In this document: one piece after another, positions 9,051 to 18,042 of the stretch
Layout: every line of letters begins with the position of its first letter
Numbering within the stretch: position 1 is the first letter of the stretch
Assembly (NCBI GenBank): GCA_030425425.1
Contig: JAUIAO010000026.1
Coordinates: forward strand, 1-64,000
Direction: 5' to 3'
Length of the DNA stretch: 64,000 nucleotides
Source: Bacteroidia bacterium
GTDB lineage: Bacteria > Bacteroidota > Bacteroidia > Cytophagales > Cyclobacteriaceae
The notes under the pieces: generated by a model
Database searches by the model: none
What the model was told of the DNA's origin: nothing
The model's input: the letters and a program-made list of their open reading frames with translations, nothing else
Position numbers and translations under genes: made by a program

Positions 9051-9066
9051 GACCCAGAAGTATGAT

Positions 9067-12000
9067 ATGACCGAATCGATCATAAATGCACTCGTTCATT
9101 TATTTGCCATCATCGAAAGTGTAAAAGAAGATCACGATGTTGTCGATTCAGGAGAACTAATAGTCAAGCCCTATCTCAAAAAACTCCTCAACCAGCAACT
9201 TACCAATGAATACCTTCGGCTTTTTTATGACTACTTGTCATTTTACAGGGAAGCCAATGAAGGAGCTACAGAAGATGGACTGGAAATTGACTCATCTTCA
9301 TTACTTCAGGTAGCTAAAATCTGTAATCAGCTCAACAAAGAACTCCAGAAAAAAGAACGTATCATCGTCTACATGCAGCTTCTGGAGCTGATCAATACTG
9401 ATCAGCGGGTAAGTCAGAGAGAAAATGAATTTATCAATCTTGTAGCCCTCAATTTCAATTTAAAGAGCATCACCGTTGAAGCGCTCAAATCCTTCATTAT
9501 CCAGGGTAATTTCGAAAATGTGCCTCATAAAAATGGCATGTATATCGACAACAAGATGACCGAATGGCCAGAAGAAGTGGCCTGGATGATGCGCAGAAAA
9601 AATAAGAAGGTAGCTGGCACTACGGACTATCATCATATTTATGTAGAAAATCTCTTCGGCAAGATTATGGTCTTGTATATAGATTCGGTAGACACTTATG
9701 TGTTCCGATATGACGGCCCATTGAATCTGTATGTAGAAGGTAACAAGGTACAGGCCGGGAAATTTTACATGATCAAGCCGGGTACTATTATAAAAGGTCC
9801 GAATATCCGCCCCATTTATGAATCGGAGATTATCGGGGCTTTTGTGCAAGACACCAAGAAGGTGAAAATCGTGCTGGAAGGAATAGACGTTGAGTATCAT
9901 TTCAAGAACAGCAAAAATGGTATTCAGAAGTTTTCGTTTTACGAAGAGTCTGGAAACCTCATAGGCATCATGGGTGGTAGTGGTGTAGGCAAGTCTACTT
10001 TGATGAATTTGCTGAATGGCAAAATGGAACCCACTTCCGGAAGACTGCATATAAACGGTCATACCATACACGGCGCAAGCCAGGAAGGTGTAATAGGCTA
10101 TGTACCCCAGGATGACTTGCTTTTTGAAGAGCTCACTGTATATCAAAACTTGCATTACAATGCCCGAATATGCTTCAGTGACTTCTCTCCTACTTTGCTC
10201 GAAAAAACTGTCCATAAAATACTGACGGACCTGGATTTATATGAAATCAAAGACCTGAAAGTCGGAGATCCACTCAATAAGTTTATCAGTGGTGGTCAGA
10301 GAAAGAGGCTGAATATTGCTTTGGAATTGATGCGCGAACCGGCAGTCCTTTTCGTAGATGAACCAACGAGCGGGCTTTCTTCTATGGACTCTGAGAAAGT
10401 GATGCAATTGCTCAAAGACCAGGCACGAAGTGGTAAATTGGTCATCGCCATTATTCACCAACCTTCCTCCAATATTTTTAAGCTATTTGATAAGCTTTGG
10501 GTGCTCGACAAAGGTGGTTATCCGGTCTACAACGGTAATCCGATAGATGCGGTGGTTTACTTCAAAACCATGAGTACAGAGGTAAATGCAGCCGAGAGCG
10601 AATGCACCAGATGTGGTAATGTGATTCCTGACAAAGTGCTACAGATCATCGAAATGAAAGAAATAGATGATACTGGAGCCATTACGCATAAGCGAAAAGT
10701 AACTCCGAAGAGTTGGTATGAAAAATATAAAACCAACATTGATAAAAACCTGAAAAAAATACGGTTTGAGGAACGACTCCCTCCTACCAACTTTCACATT
10801 CCAGATATTCTCCAACAAACGCTGATTTTCTCAGAAAGAAACTTTTTCAGCAAACTCTCTAACACGCAGTATATACTAATCAACCTGCTGGAGGCTCCTG
10901 TATTGGCATTTATACTGGGGTACTTTTCTAAGTATGCACCACATGGAGAATATAATTTCTCAGACAACAAAAATCTGCCGGTTTACCTATTCATGGCAGT
11001 AGTAGTTTCGCTATTTACCGGCATGAGTGTGAGTGCTGAGGAGATATTCAAAGATCGTAAGATTCTTGAACGAGAAAGGTTCCTGAATTTGAGTCATTTT
11101 AGTTATATCAATTCTAAAATCCTATTTCTGTTTTTGCTCTCAGCCATTCAGAGTTTCTCTTTTGTGCTTGTTGGTAATTATGTGTTAGAAATTCAAGGAT
11201 TGACCTTCAATTACTTCGTGATTCTATTTTCAACTGCTTGTTTTGCCAACCTGGTCGGTCTTAATATTTCTTCCGCTCTCAATAGCATCATTGCCATTTA
11301 CATTCTTATACCGTTCATTCTCGTACCTCAACTGTTACTTGGAGGAGCAATGATCAAATTTGATGAATTGCACTCAGGACTCGCCAAACAAACTCATGTC
11401 CCACTTGCAGGAGATGTGATGGCAAGCAGATGGGCCTATGAAGCCCTGGCGGTCACTCAGTTCAAACACAATGACTATGACAAGCATTTTTTCAATGCTA
11501 AAATGGAGATGAGCCGAAACTCGTTTCAGAGATCATTCAGAATACCTGAGATGGAAAATGTGATGAAATCAATACTCTCCGACAGTCTGAATTATGATCA
11601 GCATACCAATGATTTTGAATTGTTGGTCAATGAACATAATTATCTAGTTGATCGATTTGGAGTTCGTCCTTATTCTTTGATCAGGTCTATGAGTCCAAAC
11701 ATCTTCAATCAATCAACAGGTTTTAGGTTTTTGAATTACCTGGATAATCTCCAGGATCATTTTCAAAAGAATTACAAAAGCGCCGTACATGCGCATGATT
11801 CTATTTACCATGAGATTACTGAGGAGATTGGTAAAGATTCATTCATACAGCTAAAAAGAGACTATCACAATGAAAGCATTTCTGATCTTGTAACCAATCG
11901 AAATGATTTCCAAAAAATCGTACGTGCCGATAACCACCTCATTCAGCGAAAAGACCCGATCTTTAAAGAACCTTATAGCTTATTTGGACGGGCACATTTT

Positions 12001-12150
12001 TATGCACCATATAAGAATATCGGACCTCTGAAAATTGGTACTGTTACTTATAATGTGCTCATGCTTTGGCTAATGTCTGCAGGTTTGTATTTTCTACTGC
12101 TGAAAGATGTGTTGAGAAAAATCATCCTCTTTTTCGAAAAGCGGAAATAG
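9067..12150 (+). CDS. Large ABCG-like ABC protein with TerB-like N-terminus
   Basis: 1027 residues from the ATG at 9067. A TTG 18 bp upstream is in frame but lies in the terminator T-run, so I reject it. Residues about 1-130 are helical with a TerB-like motif (RVSQRENEFINLVALNFNL). Residues 150-290 are beta-rich. The ATPase follows: Walker A GGSGVGKST near 302, ABC signature ISGGQRKRLN near 407, Walker B VLFVDEPTSGL near 427, switch IIHQPSS. A Cys pair (ECTRCGN) lies near 517. Membrane segments cluster at about 608-770, then a soluble domain and a last segment near 1000. The ATPase-then-membrane order is that of ABCG-type half-transporters. Substrate unknown. The HAD gene follows immediately. 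Confidence 0.88.
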   Translation: MTESIINALVHLFAIIESVKEDHDVVDSGELIVKPYLKKLLNQQLTNEYLRLFYDYLSFYREANEGATEDGLEIDSSSLLQVAKICNQLNKELQKKERIIVYMQLLELINTDQRVSQRENEFINLVALNFNLKSITVEALKSFIIQGNFENVPHKNGMYIDNKMTEWPEEVAWMMRRKNKKVAGTTDYHHIYVENLFGKIMVLYIDSVDTYVFRYDGPLNLYVEGNKVQAGKFYMIKPGTIIKGPNIRPIYESEIIGAFVQDTKKVKIVLEGIDVEYHFKNSKNGIQKFSFYEESGNLIGIMGGSGVGKSTLMNLLNGKMEPTSGRLHINGHTIHGASQEGVIGYVPQDDLLFEELTVYQNLHYNARICFSDFSPTLLEKTVHKILTDLDLYEIKDLKVGDPLNKFISGGQRKRLNIALELMREPAVLFVDEPTSGLSSMDSEKVMQLLKDQARSGKLVIAIIHQPSSNIFKLFDKLWVLDKGGYPVYNGNPIDAVVYFKTMSTEVNAAESECTRCGNVIPDKVLQIIEMKEIDDTGAITHKRKVTPKSWYEKYKTNIDKNLKKIRFEERLPPTNFHIPDILQQTLIFSERNFFSKLSNTQYILINLLEAPVLAFILGYFSKYAPHGEYNFSDNKNLPVYLFMAVVVSLFTGMSVSAEEIFKDRKILERERFLNLSHFSYINSKILFLFLLSAIQSFSFVLVGNYVLEIQGLTFNYFVILFSTACFANLVGLNISSALNSIIAIYILIPFILVPQLLLGGAMIKFDELHSGLAKQTHVPLAGDVMASRWAYEALAVTQFKHNDYDKHFFNAKMEMSRNSFQRSFRIPEMENVMKSILSDSLNYDQHTNDFELLVNEHNYLVDRFGVRPYSLIRSMSPNIFNQSTGFRFLNYLDNLQDHFQKNYKSAVHAHDSIYHEITEEIGKDSFIQLKRDYHNESISDLVTNRNDFQKIVRADNHLIQRKDPIFKEPYSLFGRAHFYAPYKNIGPLKIGTVTYNVLMLWLMSAGLYFLLLKDVLRKIILFFEKRK

Positions 12151-12174
12151 TTGTGAGTGGCTAAAACCAATGTG

Positions 12175-12642
12175 ATGACTTTTGATATCCCCGGAAACAA
12201 ACAGCTGATCATTGAGCATGTGGTTCTTGATTACAATGGTACCATTGCCATAGATGGCCGCATTATATCTGGTGTAAAAGAGCGTATCAATGAGCTCTCA
12301 GAACAATTAGATTTTCATGTGCTGACTGCAGATACTTTTGGATCTGTAAGGCAAGAACTTTCTCAGGTAAACTGCCAGGTAGTAATTATTGGAGAGGAAA
12401 ATCAGGATGAAAGCAAGCGAGCCTTTGTAGAGCAACTCGGTGCTCAAAATACACTGAGTGCAGGCAATGGACGAAATGATGCTCTGATGCTCAAAGAAGC
12501 GGCATTAGGAATCGGTATTTTGCAAAACGAAGGATTGAATAAGGAAGCCATGCTTGCTGCAGACATCATTTGTTTGTCGATAATGGATGTATTTGACTTT
12601 TTGAAGAAACCCAAAAGACTTATCGCTACCCTTAGGAATTAA
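12175..12642 (+). CDS. HAD-family soluble P-type-ATPase-like protein
   Basis: 155 residues from the ATG at 12175; a GTG at 12157 would add six residues and is possible, but the shorter start gives MTFDIPGNKQLIIEHVVLDY, the usual opening for this group. HAD motif I is VLDYNGTIA (nucleophile Asp, with Asn at +2 in place of Asp), and the acidic motif IV is GNGRNDALMLKEAALGIGI. This is the compact catalytic core related to P-type ATPase phosphorylation domains but without membrane parts. The substrate is unknown. It begins 24 bp after the ABC gene and is likely co-transcribed; its stop overlaps the convergent pseudouridine synthase gene by 4 bp. Confidence 0.8.
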   Translation: MTFDIPGNKQLIIEHVVLDYNGTIAIDGRIISGVKERINELSEQLDFHVLTADTFGSVRQELSQVNCQVVIIGEENQDESKRAFVEQLGAQNTLSAGNGRNDALMLKEAALGIGILQNEGLNKEAMLAADIICLSIMDVFDFLKKPKRLIATLRN

Positions 12643-13229
12643 TTCAACTTCAATTTCTTGTAAATCGCCTTTTCAGATATTTGGGTTATACCACCTGGCT
12701 TTAGAGGAAACAGTTTTAAATCTTCTATTCCCACTCTCACCAACCTCAACGTGGGGTGACCAATTTTTGCTGTCATCTTTCTGACTTGCCTGTTTTTTCC
12801 TTCTACTAAAGAGACTTCCAGCCAGGATCTTACAGGGTGCTTTTTCACATTTACCGGAGGGGTTCTGTCCGGAATATCTTGTGGCTCTATCACTTTCACT
12901 TCACAAGGCAGCGTTCGATAATCACCCTTCACATTGATCGTCAATCCATTTCTAAATGACCTTAATGACTCCTCGGTTGGTGCGCCTTCCACCTCCACCC
13001 AATAGGTTCTTTTGTGAGCTTGCTTAGGATTCAGTAACTGATGATTCAAAGATTTATCGTTGGTCAATACCAACAAACCTTCACTATCTAAATCCAATCG
13101 TCCTACAGCGTACACATCCTTTGGCAATTCATATACACTCCCCAGGCCGGGATTTCCTGCTTCATCCGTAAACTGCGTCAGTACTTTATACGGTTTGTAA
13201 ATGATGAAGTATTTCTTGTTTCGAGCCAT
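12639..13229 (-). CDS. rRNA pseudouridine synthase, RsuA/RluE type
   Basis: 196 residues. The catalytic motif is AVGRLDLDSEGLLVLTND near residues 42-58, with the conserved Asp in RLD. Further family landmarks are FIIYKPYKVLTQF at the start, KTYWVEVEG-like (RTYWVEVEG) and LVEGKNRQVRKMTAKIGHPT near 138-157. The enzyme converts a uridine in ribosomal RNA to pseudouridine. It lacks the N-terminal S4 domain of RsuA/RluB, matching the short RluE-like group; the exact target uridine cannot be told from sequence. Convergent with the HAD gene (4-bp overlap). Confidence 0.92.
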   Translation of the reverse strand: MARNKKYFIIYKPYKVLTQFTDEAGNPGLGSVYELPKDVYAVGRLDLDSEGLLVLTNDKSLNHQLLNPKQAHKRTYWVEVEGAPTEESLRSFRNGLTINVKGDYRTLPCEVKVIEPQDIPDRTPPVNVKKHPVRSWLEVSLVEGKNRQVRKMTAKIGHPTLRLVRVGIEDLKLFPLKPGGITQISEKAIYKKLKLN

Positions 13230-13351
13230 TCTGCAAATTACTAATCATATCGAAATGAAAGGCTAACATTGTTTTTAGATCTAAATGCGAAACTGTATTC
13301 TTAGTTTAGCCGTGGATGGTTATTTTCAATAGTAGTTGATATCTTGCCATA

Positions 13352-14023
13352 ATGACCATTGCAGATAAAATTCTTGAGTTTTATTCAAAATTAGAACCAC
13401 CTACCGGACTACCAGCTGATGTTGTCGTCATGAATCCGTATCGGAATACGGAAGCCTGGCGAGTAACCGAAGAGTTTTATCGCCGGTTTTATAACGATGA
13501 AAAGGAACGAGTAGTCCTTTTCGGTATAAATCCTGGGCGATTCGGAGGTGGGATTACGGGCATTCCATTCACTGACCCAATTCATTTAGAATCTGTCTGT
13601 AAGATCATCAATCCGTTCAATAAGCGAGCTGAACTTTCGAGTAGATTCATTTATGAAATGATTGAGGCATTTGGCGGTCCAGAAAACTTCTATCGGAAAT
13701 TCTTCATCTCCGCCATATCTCCTCTCGGCTTTATTCAGAATGAAAAGAACCTCAATTATTACGATATAGAAAACTGGAAGGAATTGTTTGAAGAATATGT
13801 GGTCAAAAAAATCAAGGAACAATTAGCTTTTCCGCTAAATAGAAAAGTGGCATATAGTATTGGTCAGGGTCAAAACCTGAAATATTTAAGTGCTTTGAAC
13901 AAGAAGTATCAATTCTTCGAAAGAATAGAAACCGTACCGCATCCGCGCTGGGTGATGCAGTATCGTCTCAAAAGGAAAGAAGAGTTCATCAATCAGTACG
14001 TTCAAACACTGGACCCGTCCTAA
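13352..14023 (+). CDS. SMUG2-like uracil-DNA glycosylase
   Basis: 223 residues. The uracil-binding motif region reads LFGINPGRFGGGITGIPFTD (about residues 57-76) and the C-terminal loop PHPRWVMQYRLKRKEEFINQ (about 195-214), which fit the SMUG2/DUF4918 branch of the uracil-DNA glycosylase superfamily. Such enzymes cut uracil (and some deaminated bases) out of DNA to begin base-excision repair. It is a single gene; its stop overlaps the end of the convergent FecR gene by 4 bp. Family assignment is from remembered motifs; activity is inferred. Confidence 0.82.
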   Translation: MTIADKILEFYSKLEPPTGLPADVVVMNPYRNTEAWRVTEEFYRRFYNDEKERVVLFGINPGRFGGGITGIPFTDPIHLESVCKIINPFNKRAELSSRFIYEMIEAFGGPENFYRKFFISAISPLGFIQNEKNLNYYDIENWKELFEEYVVKKIKEQLAFPLNRKVAYSIGQGQNLKYLSALNKKYQFFERIETVPHPRWVMQYRLKRKEEFINQYVQTLDPS

Positions 14024-14988
14024 CAACCTACTCCCGAAATCGTGATTTTATTTTTGTTTTTGATTTGATAAGAAATACCGAAAGTTTCCGCAATAATATC
14101 CATGATCTCTTCTACAGACTTTTCTTTGAAACTAGCCGTAAGGTGACAATTTCCTATTAGTTCATTCTCAAATTGAATATCAACATCATATACATCTTCC
14201 AGTAGTCCAGCCACACGCATCATATCCTGATCTTTCACGGTAATTATGCGAGTTTTCCAGGCCAGGTAATTAGGATCAAGATTCTGAAACTTCTTGATGC
14301 CTTTCTCGTCCTTTTTCAACACTCCCATCTCCCCTTTTTCAAGATTTACGGTAATGGCTTTTGAACCATATATTTCTTCATTCTGCCCAAAGGCCACCTT
14401 CCCTGATCGAACCATCACTTCTACACCATCAGAATTCTCTGCAGAATTAACCAGAAATGATGTCCCCAACACTTTTACTTTTGCCTGCTGAGTGGAAACA
14501 ATAAACGGTTTCGACTCATCTCTTTTCACCTCGAAAAATGCCTTACCTGTTAGCCTTACTTCTCTGGTAGATTTAAAATCATTGATAGAAATACTAGATC
14601 CCGAATGCAAGGTCACAGTGGATCCGTCAGGAAGATCATATTCAGTAAGTTCATTTACTGCTATTCCGTCAATAATCACCTTTTCACTTTGATTCAGATT
14701 ATAAACGACAAATAATACACCCATCGCAACCAACAAAATAGCAGCGTACTTTAGCATACTCTGCCTCCAGAGTGGCAAAATATCAGGTTTCTGATCGCTA
14801 TCCATACTAAAGATCGATTCTAATATAACCTCATCCGGCTCCTCTGATTCTGCTGATTCAGCCCAAACTTGTTTGTATTCTAAGAATAAGGACGCATTTT
14901 CATCGGAAGCCGCTCGCCACTCTTTCACTTCTTTTTTTTCGGCTTCTGAGGATTCCCCAGAAAAATACCTTGCTAGTACTTCTTCCAT
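14020..14988 (-). CDS. FecR-family anti-sigma/sigma regulator
   Basis: 322 residues. The cytoplasmic part (about 1-85) contains LARYFSGESSEAEKKEVKEW, the usual FecR N-terminal sequence. One membrane segment follows at about 90-106 (AAILLVAMGVLFVVYNL). The periplasmic FecR domain has TEYDLPDGSTVTLHSGSSIS and FEVKRDESKPFIVSTQQAKV, and residues about 250-322 form the DUF4974/STN-like tail (NCHLTASFKEKSVEEIMDII). FecR proteins hold an ECF sigma factor until a signal from an outer-membrane partner arrives. It is the last gene of the sigma/STN/FecR unit, 63 bp after the STN gene. Confidence 0.92.
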   Translation of the reverse strand: MEEVLARYFSGESSEAEKKEVKEWRAASDENASLFLEYKQVWAESAESEEPDEVILESIFSMDSDQKPDILPLWRQSMLKYAAILLVAMGVLFVVYNLNQSEKVIIDGIAVNELTEYDLPDGSTVTLHSGSSISINDFKSTREVRLTGKAFFEVKRDESKPFIVSTQQAKVKVLGTSFLVNSAENSDGVEVMVRSGKVAFGQNEEIYGSKAITVNLEKGEMGVLKKDEKGIKKFQNLDPNYLAWKTRIITVKDQDMMRVAGLLEDVYDVDIQFENELIGNCHLTASFKEKSVEEIMDIIAETFGISYQIKNKNKITISGVGC

Positions 14989-15051
14989 TTTTATTTAATA
15001 ACTGCTTTTTTAACAATTGAAACACTCTATCCCCTTATAGGAACGGACACT

Positions 15052-16440
15052 TTATTTTTTAAAATCTGCTGGCATTAATTCTGCTACTCTCTCCCAATAC
15101 CAGTATCCGTAAGTTATAAAGCCATTTTCTTCTTTGACATTTCCATATTTATCAACCGAAAGGTGATCTCCTTTCAGTTTTAAGACAGAACGCTGAAAAG
15201 ATGGCGATTTGTTCTTGTATTCAATTATCGAACTCATGCCACTGAAATAATCCTTATTTTTGATAACATCATTCAAGTAATTATCACTCTCTAATTCATT
15301 TTTATTCACGATTAGTAAATACCCATCAAATTCAATCTCCCACTCATTTTCGCTCTTCTGAGTCACTATATCTTTCGCTTTTACTGAAGTATTGGTTTTC
15401 GAATAAGAATCTGATAAGTTTTCTATTTTATACAATCGAAATCCCTGACTTTTCAAATCATTATTGATCAATGCATGTAAAAAATGAAGCATAGAACCCT
15501 GGTAGGACATAGAACGATTCTTCATCCAGCGTTTTCTAATACGCCTGTTTTCAGGCTCCATTGTTTTGAAAAATGCTTTACCAGAACAGTAAATTTGATT
15601 TCGATTAGACCAAAATTCATTCAGATCATAATTGAGTTCAAATCCCGTAGAATTATTGCGAATAATCAAAGCCTCAGAGGCGCTCGCATATAATTTGCCT
15701 GAATCCTTTTCTATGTAAAAATCCAATACATCAGGATTTATGATCTCACATCTGGAGGCGTTCTGTGTTTTTCCTAAGAATTTGTCCTGAAACTTCTGGT
15801 AGTTCTTTTCCCATTCTCTGCTCTCCTTCTTGCTGAATGTAATTTCTAATTCAGGAAGCTCATAAACCTTATCATCCAGCAATCCATTGATAGTAAACAA
15901 ACTAGGCCGATCTACAGAAAACGAATAGGCTCCCAGCTCATAATTCACATGCGAAAACACCAATGTGAAATTTCCAGACGGCACCTCTCGAATTTGATAA
16001 TTACCATTCTTATCCGTTACGCTACCTATAGTTGTTCCGTCCAGATAAACATTCGCCCCTACAATCGGCTTTTTAGAATTCAATTCTCTGACCCAACCCG
16101 AAACAGTGGAATACTTTTCTATAGTTGGCGGGTCAGATTTGACTTTGGGCTTGAGAATTATCTGATCATCAACTCTTAGAAACTTCAAGGAAGTTCCTAC
16201 CAGTAGAATGCTTAAAAGATCATCTACATGAATTTTTGATTTTTGATAACTGTATAAACTTCCTCTGGGGATAATCTCTGAATTATAGGCGAAATTATAA
16301 GCTGTCTTGTAGCTGATGCTGTCCAGCACAATTTCTAATGGCAAATCTTCAAAATCCACCGAAAGCGTGTCTTTCAACCCAGATTGACTAAAACCAGCTT
16401 GAAACAGAATTAAAAGCAGGAAAATCAGCTTGCCTCTCAC
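15052..16440 (-). CDS. STN plus carboxypeptidase-regulatory-like protein without barrel
   Basis: 462 residues. Signal peptide (MRGKLIFLLLILFQAGFSQ), then an STN domain (about 25-100, LSVDFEDLPLEIVLDSISYK and IHVDDLLSILLVGTSLKFLR), then a carboxypeptidase-regulatory-like beta domain (about 115-205, VSGWVRELNSKKPIVGANVY). From about 205 there is no TonB plug or beta-barrel; instead a soluble domain of about 250 residues follows (KFQDKFLGKTQNASRCEIIN), of a type I associate with uncharacterised Bacteroidota proteins. STN domains contact FecR in TonB-dependent signalling. The start overlaps the sigma gene by 4 bp, so translation is coupled. Confidence 0.8.
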   Translation of the reverse strand: MRGKLIFLLLILFQAGFSQSGLKDTLSVDFEDLPLEIVLDSISYKTAYNFAYNSEIIPRGSLYSYQKSKIHVDDLLSILLVGTSLKFLRVDDQIILKPKVKSDPPTIEKYSTVSGWVRELNSKKPIVGANVYLDGTTIGSVTDKNGNYQIREVPSGNFTLVFSHVNYELGAYSFSVDRPSLFTINGLLDDKVYELPELEITFSKKESREWEKNYQKFQDKFLGKTQNASRCEIINPDVLDFYIEKDSGKLYASASEALIIRNNSTGFELNYDLNEFWSNRNQIYCSGKAFFKTMEPENRRIRKRWMKNRSMSYQGSMLHFLHALINNDLKSQGFRLYKIENLSDSYSKTNTSVKAKDIVTQKSENEWEIEFDGYLLIVNKNELESDNYLNDVIKNKDYFSGMSSIIEYKNKSPSFQRSVLKLKGDHLSVDKYGNVKEENGFITYGYWYWERVAELMPADFKK

Positions 16441-16985
16441 GTTCCTTTTAGATCTTTTAAAGTTTCCCGAAGTGATTTCAATGCTTTACCCATCTGCACC
16501 TCTACAGTTTTGATGGATATTTCCAGATGATCGGCGATCTCCTGATACTTCAGTCCCTCGTACCTACTTAATTTGAATATCTCAGCACATCTTGGAGAAA
16601 GTTCTTCTATAGCCTCTCGAATACGCTCTGCCTTATCTTTCACCTCTTCATTCCAAGGATCAGCAGCTTGTTCGGTTTGCATCATTTGGACCATGTACTT
16701 CTGGTAAGCATCTTTCACCTTCTGGTGCTTGATGGAATTCAGACAAGAATTGTGAACTGCCCTGTACAGGTAGCTTTTTACAGAAGAATCCGGAGCAATA
16801 GTCTCACACTTTTCCCAGAATTTGAAAAACACATCTTGTACGATTTCCTCTGCATCTTCACGATCATCCATATATCTCATGGCATAGATTTTCATCATAC
16901 CAAAGTATTCTCTGAATACTAGTTCAAAAGCACGCTTATCTTTGTTGCGCAAGCGCTCAACTAATATCGGATCTGGATCTTGCAA
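16437..16985 (-). CDS. ECF RNA polymerase sigma-70 factor
   Basis: 182 residues. Region 2 spans about 15-90 (AFELVFREYFGMMKIYAMRY, DREDAEEIVQDVFFKFWEKC) and region 4 about 120-175 (LSPRCAEIFKLSRYEGLKYQ, EIADHLEISIKTVEVQMGKA). This is the Bacteroidota family-1 ECF type that normally pairs with FecR. It directs RNA polymerase to the target promoters of the signalling unit. It is the first gene of the unit and overlaps the STN gene by 4 bp. It is divergent from menE with only 16 bp between start codons, so their promoters must overlap or lie inside the opposite gene. Confidence 0.93.
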   Translation of the reverse strand: MQDPDPILVERLRNKDKRAFELVFREYFGMMKIYAMRYMDDREDAEEIVQDVFFKFWEKCETIAPDSSVKSYLYRAVHNSCLNSIKHQKVKDAYQKYMVQMMQTEQAADPWNEEVKDKAERIREAIEELSPRCAEIFKLSRYEGLKYQEIADHLEISIKTVEVQMGKALKSLRETLKDLKGT

Positions 16986-17001
16986 TTATTTTCTAATTAA
17001 T

Positions 17002-18042
17002 ATGGTCATAAAATTTGCCAATCAAGTATTTACCCCTGACGAAGTAATAAGCGGAAAAATACAAGAAAATACCTTATCGGCATTTGAATTTGATGTTGTA
17101 AAACTTGTGAAAAATTGGTTTGATGATTCTGATTACCTGATCGTTCATACTTCTGGATCTACCGGGACACCTCAAAAAATTAAGTTAAGCAAGGAATTTA
17201 TAAGGTATAGCGCTGAAACTAGTTTGGAATATCTCGACCCGAACCGAAACTTCGAAAACGCATTATTATGTCTAAATCCAGCATTCATCGGTGGCATCAT
17301 GGTTGTGATTCGTGCATTGATCGGAGATTTGAATTTGACCGTAATATCACCTGAAGCAGATTTAGCTGAAACATTGAAAGAAAATGATTATGATCTGGTA
17401 TCCCTGGTTCCTCTTCAGGTCCAAAAACTGATTAGAACGGATCTCAACCTCATCAACCAATTCAACTGCATAATCATAGGTGGGGCGGCCTTGGGACAGG
17501 AGGAAATCAGTGCATTGCGAAAACTCAATACGATCCAATGCTTTCACAGCTATGGGATGACGGAAACTGCTTCGCACATTGCATTAAAAAACCTAACAGA
17601 AAACAGAGCGCATTTTGAAACATTGGGAGATGTAGAAATAAGAACAGATGAGCGCTCCTGTCTTACCATAAAGGGAACGGTCACTGATCATAAGTGGTTG
17701 ACAACAAATGATGTGGTAGAAATCATGCAATCGAATCGATTCGTTTGGAAAGGTCGTGCAGATTTTGTGATCAATTCGGGAGGAATCAAAGTTCACCCGG
17801 AAATTGTTGAAAGAGCACTTTCATCACAGATTGACTCACCTTTCTTTATAGCCGGTTTACCTGACAATACATTCGGAGAGCGTGTGGTTTTAATCATCGA
17901 AGGAATATCAGAACCTTCACTTGATTATCAACAGATTCCCAAATATCATCGTCCAAAAGAGATACTTTTGCTTCCTAAATTTGATTACACAGAATCCGGT
18001 AAAATCAACCGAAAAGCAACCATTAAGAAAATAAACTCATGA
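17002..18042 (+). CDS. menE: o-Succinylbenzoate-CoA ligase-like AMP-binding enzyme
   Basis: 346 residues from the ATG at 17002. The AMP-binding P-loop is IVHTSGSTGTPQKIKLS (about 45-61), followed by IIIGGAALGQEEI, CFHSYGMTETASHIALKN (A5-type motif near 177-194), KGRADFVINSGGIKVHPE, and a C-terminal KYHRPKEILLLPKFDYTESG. This short adenylate-forming enzyme matches MenE, which makes o-succinylbenzoyl-CoA in menaquinone synthesis. No other men gene is adjacent, so the assignment rests on size and motifs. It overlaps the next gene by 4 bp (ATGA). An upstream in-frame start at 16942 would run into the sigma gene and is not chosen. Confidence 0.82.
   Translation: MVIKFANQVFTPDEVISGKIQENTLSAFEFDVVKLVKNWFDDSDYLIVHTSGSTGTPQKIKLSKEFIRYSAETSLEYLDPNRNFENALLCLNPAFIGGIMVVIRALIGDLNLTVISPEADLAETLKENDYDLVSLVPLQVQKLIRTDLNLINQFNCIIIGGAALGQEEISALRKLNTIQCFHSYGMTETASHIALKNLTENRAHFETLGDVEIRTDERSCLTIKGTVTDHKWLTTNDVVEIMQSNRFVWKGRADFVINSGGIKVHPEIVERALSSQIDSPFFIAGLPDNTFGERVVLIIEGISEPSLDYQQIPKYHRPKEILLLPKFDYTESGKINRKATIKKINS

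Noticed and set aside
9049-9066. TTG start 18 bp upstream for the ABC gene
   Set aside because: It lies in the T-run of the terminator; ATG at 9067 is in frame and cleaner.
16942-17001. Longer start for menE
   Set aside because: It overlaps the sigma factor start and lacks family sequence; ATG at 17002 fits.
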